Source: Prauserella rugosa
Lineage (GTDB): Bacteria > Actinomycetota > Actinomycetes > Mycobacteriales > Pseudonocardiaceae
Length of the DNA: 64,000 nucleotides
Direction: 5' to 3'
NCBI RefSeq assembly: GCF_000719975.1
Contig: NZ_JOIJ01000002.1
Location: forward strand, 310,001 to 374,000
The notes under the pieces are model-generated. The model made no database searches, was not told the DNA's origin, and saw only the letters and a list, made by a program, of their open reading frames with translations. Positions within the stretch are counted from its first letter, which is position 1, and every line of letters begins with the position of its first letter. This document shows positions 63,301-64,000 of this stretch, one piece after another. The position numbers and the translations under genes were made by a program.

Positions 63301-63616
63301 CGCCGGTGACGAGCTGCTTGCTCGCCGAACCCTTCGGGCACAGCCTGCCGCGGGAGACCGGACTGTCCGGGTTGCCCTCGATCTGCAGGACGCGCTCACC
63401 GTGTTCGGCCGTCTCGTCCTTGCCGACGTAGACCTTCTGGGAGCAGCCGACGGCGCAGTACGGGCAGACGGAACTGGCGACGTGGTCGGCCTCGACGGTC
63501 CGGGGCTGCCGCTCGCGCGAGCGCGGGGACGCCGCGGCGTCTCCCCTCCCGAGCCGGTCGGCCCCGGTGAGCTGGCGATAGACCGGCCACGACCGGATCC
63601 AATCGCTCACACCCAT
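60299..63616 (-). CDS. fdhA: selenocysteine-containing formate dehydrogenase catalytic subunit (TGA codon read through)
   Basis: Read as one gene of 1106 codons with an internal TGA at 63026-63028 as selenocysteine 197. The N-terminal part has the [4Fe-4S] ligands Cys51, Cys54, Cys58 and Cys93 (CPYCAVGC, RLCPKG). ENQARI-U-HSATVPGLGASFGRGG is the FDH active-site signature with the conserved His after Sec. The rest is the bis-MGD molybdopterin protein. It oxidises formate to CO2. No Tat signal peptide is visible, so the catalytic site is probably cytoplasmic. ATG at 63616 has GGGAGG upstream. Ordinary calling gives two ORFs split at the TGA (63026-63616 and 60299-62929). Confidence 0.9.
62977..63028 (-). 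promoter_or_regulatory. SECIS element directly after the Sec codon
   Basis: On the minus strand, 11 nt after the TGA, GGUUCCC (63014-63008) pairs with GGGAGCC (63002-62996) around a GGUCU loop (63007-63003). This equals the fdhF SECIS loop and spacing from E. coli as recalled. An outer CGCCAC (63020-63015) pairs with GUGGCG (62982-62977). It lies entirely within coding sequence. Confidence 0.85.
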
Positions 63617-63661
63617 GGGCGGCCTCCCACTCGACTCGTCGGCGTACCCGACACCGTACCT

Positions 63662-63677
63662 CGCGGCGCTCGCCGCG
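63662..63677 (-). terminator. short GC hairpin between folP and fdhA
   Basis: CGCGGC (63662-63667) pairs with GCCGCG (63672-63677) around a 4-nt loop in the 75-bp gap. It may end the folP transcript. A weak -10-like TACGGT lies next to it on the minus strand, possibly the fdh promoter. Confidence 0.35.
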
Positions 63678-63691
63678 TCATCGCGAGATGA

Positions 63692-64000
63692 TCACACGAG
63701 TCCGCGAATCACGTGTGCGGGGGGCTTGTCCCCCTTGATCACCGCCACCATATCGAGCGCCTGGCACGTCTCGGCGACGTTGTGGGCGCGGAACACGGCC
63801 GCACCCTGCCACGCGCACACCGCGGTCGCGGCCAGGGTGCCGTGGAGCCTGCGGTCGACGGGCAGGTCGAGGGCCTCCCCGACGAAGTCCTTGTTGGACA
63901 GCGCCACCAGCACGGGCCAGCCGGTGTCGACCAGCCGGCCCAGGTCGCGGGTCAGCGCGAGCGAGTGCCACGTGTTCTTGCCGAAGTCGTGCGTCGGGTC
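63692..64000 (-). CDS. folP: dihydropteroate synthase, 3' part
   Basis: Partial: 102 codons plus stop are present and the 5' part lies beyond the right edge. The visible C-terminal half has DPTHDFGKNTWHSLALTRDLGRLV, then PVLVALSNKDFVGEALDLPVDRRLHGTLAATAVCAWQGAAVFRAHNVAET and VIKGDKPP, the family's pterin/pABA barrel end. It joins 6-hydroxymethyl-dihydropterin pyrophosphate with pABA in folate synthesis. It is upstream of fdhA on the same strand, 75 bp away. Confidence 0.92.
   Translation of the reverse strand, partial: DPTHDFGKNTWHSLALTRDLGRLVDTGWPVLVALSNKDFVGEALDLPVDRRLHGTLAATAVCAWQGAAVFRAHNVAETCQALDMVAVIKGDKPPAHVIRGLV

Noticed and set aside
1-64000. tRNA, rRNA or riboswitch genes
   Set aside because: No cloverleaf, rRNA segment or recognised riboswitch core was seen by eye; a covariance-model scan would be needed to exclude small ones.

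Overview
The window is very GC-rich, uses GTG and TTG starts freely and packs genes with ATGA/GTGA overlaps. It carries a classic actinobacterial translation and ribosome-maturation block (rimP-nusA-ylxR-infB-DUF503-rbfA, then truB-ribF-rpsO). Gene content and style fit a filamentous actinomycete, most likely Pseudonocardiaceae (Saccharomonospora/Amycolatopsis type); genus is inference only.

Layout. 1-6.7 kb, minus strand: rpsO, a 2'-5' RNA ligase-type phosphodiesterase, an HTH protein, ribF, truB, an MFS and a MATE transporter. 6.8-12.5 kb, plus strand: an NmrA-like reductase fused to two ABM-type domains, a TRM11-like methyltransferase, a membrane-anchored GH31 enzyme with the sulfoquinovosidase signature, and a small toxin-antitoxin pair. 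These genes, with the two transporters, separate rbfA from truB. 12.5-18.4 kb, minus: rbfA to rimP. 18.7-29.3 kb: a DUF4439 lipoprotein, a class V aminotransferase, two PH-domain membrane proteins, a VOC protein, an MBL hydrolase, a MocR regulator, a flavodoxin-fold oxidoreductase and a GlxA-type regulator. 29.4-30.4 kb: a divergent group 2 sigma factor.

30.4-38.6 kb is a self-contained catabolic unit: class III CoA-transferase, MHS transporter, Zn-alcohol dehydrogenase, aldehyde dehydrogenase, CitE-like lyase, D-2-hydroxyacid dehydrogenase and a GntR/FCD regulator. It has a recognisable leaderless promoter, and a perfect 36-bp direct repeat brackets it. It sits between the sigma gene and a two-gene NHEJ-type module (ATP-dependent ligase plus LigD-type polymerase) followed by ChaB. 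The repeat suggests the unit arrived or could leave as one block.

41.3-50.9 kb is an acyl-CoA degradation cluster: APH-like kinase, two crotonases, two adjacent acyl-CoA dehydrogenases, two acyl-CoA ligases and a TetR regulator. 51-53.1 kb holds a CX5R phosphatase, a methyltransferase and a VKOR protein. 53.4-57.7 kb holds an MBL hydrolase translationally coupled to an unusual thiolase-like/crotonase fusion, with a TetR gene downstream.

58.4-63.6 kb, minus, is a formate dehydrogenase operon (catalytic, four-cluster Fe-S and NrfD-like membrane subunits). The catalytic gene contains an in-frame TGA directly before a conserved His codon. It is followed at the E. coli fdhF distance by a hairpin with a GGUCU loop. 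It is therefore read here as one selenocysteine-containing protein of about 1105 residues rather than two ORFs. The window ends inside a folP gene. No tRNA, rRNA, IS element or CRISPR array was seen.
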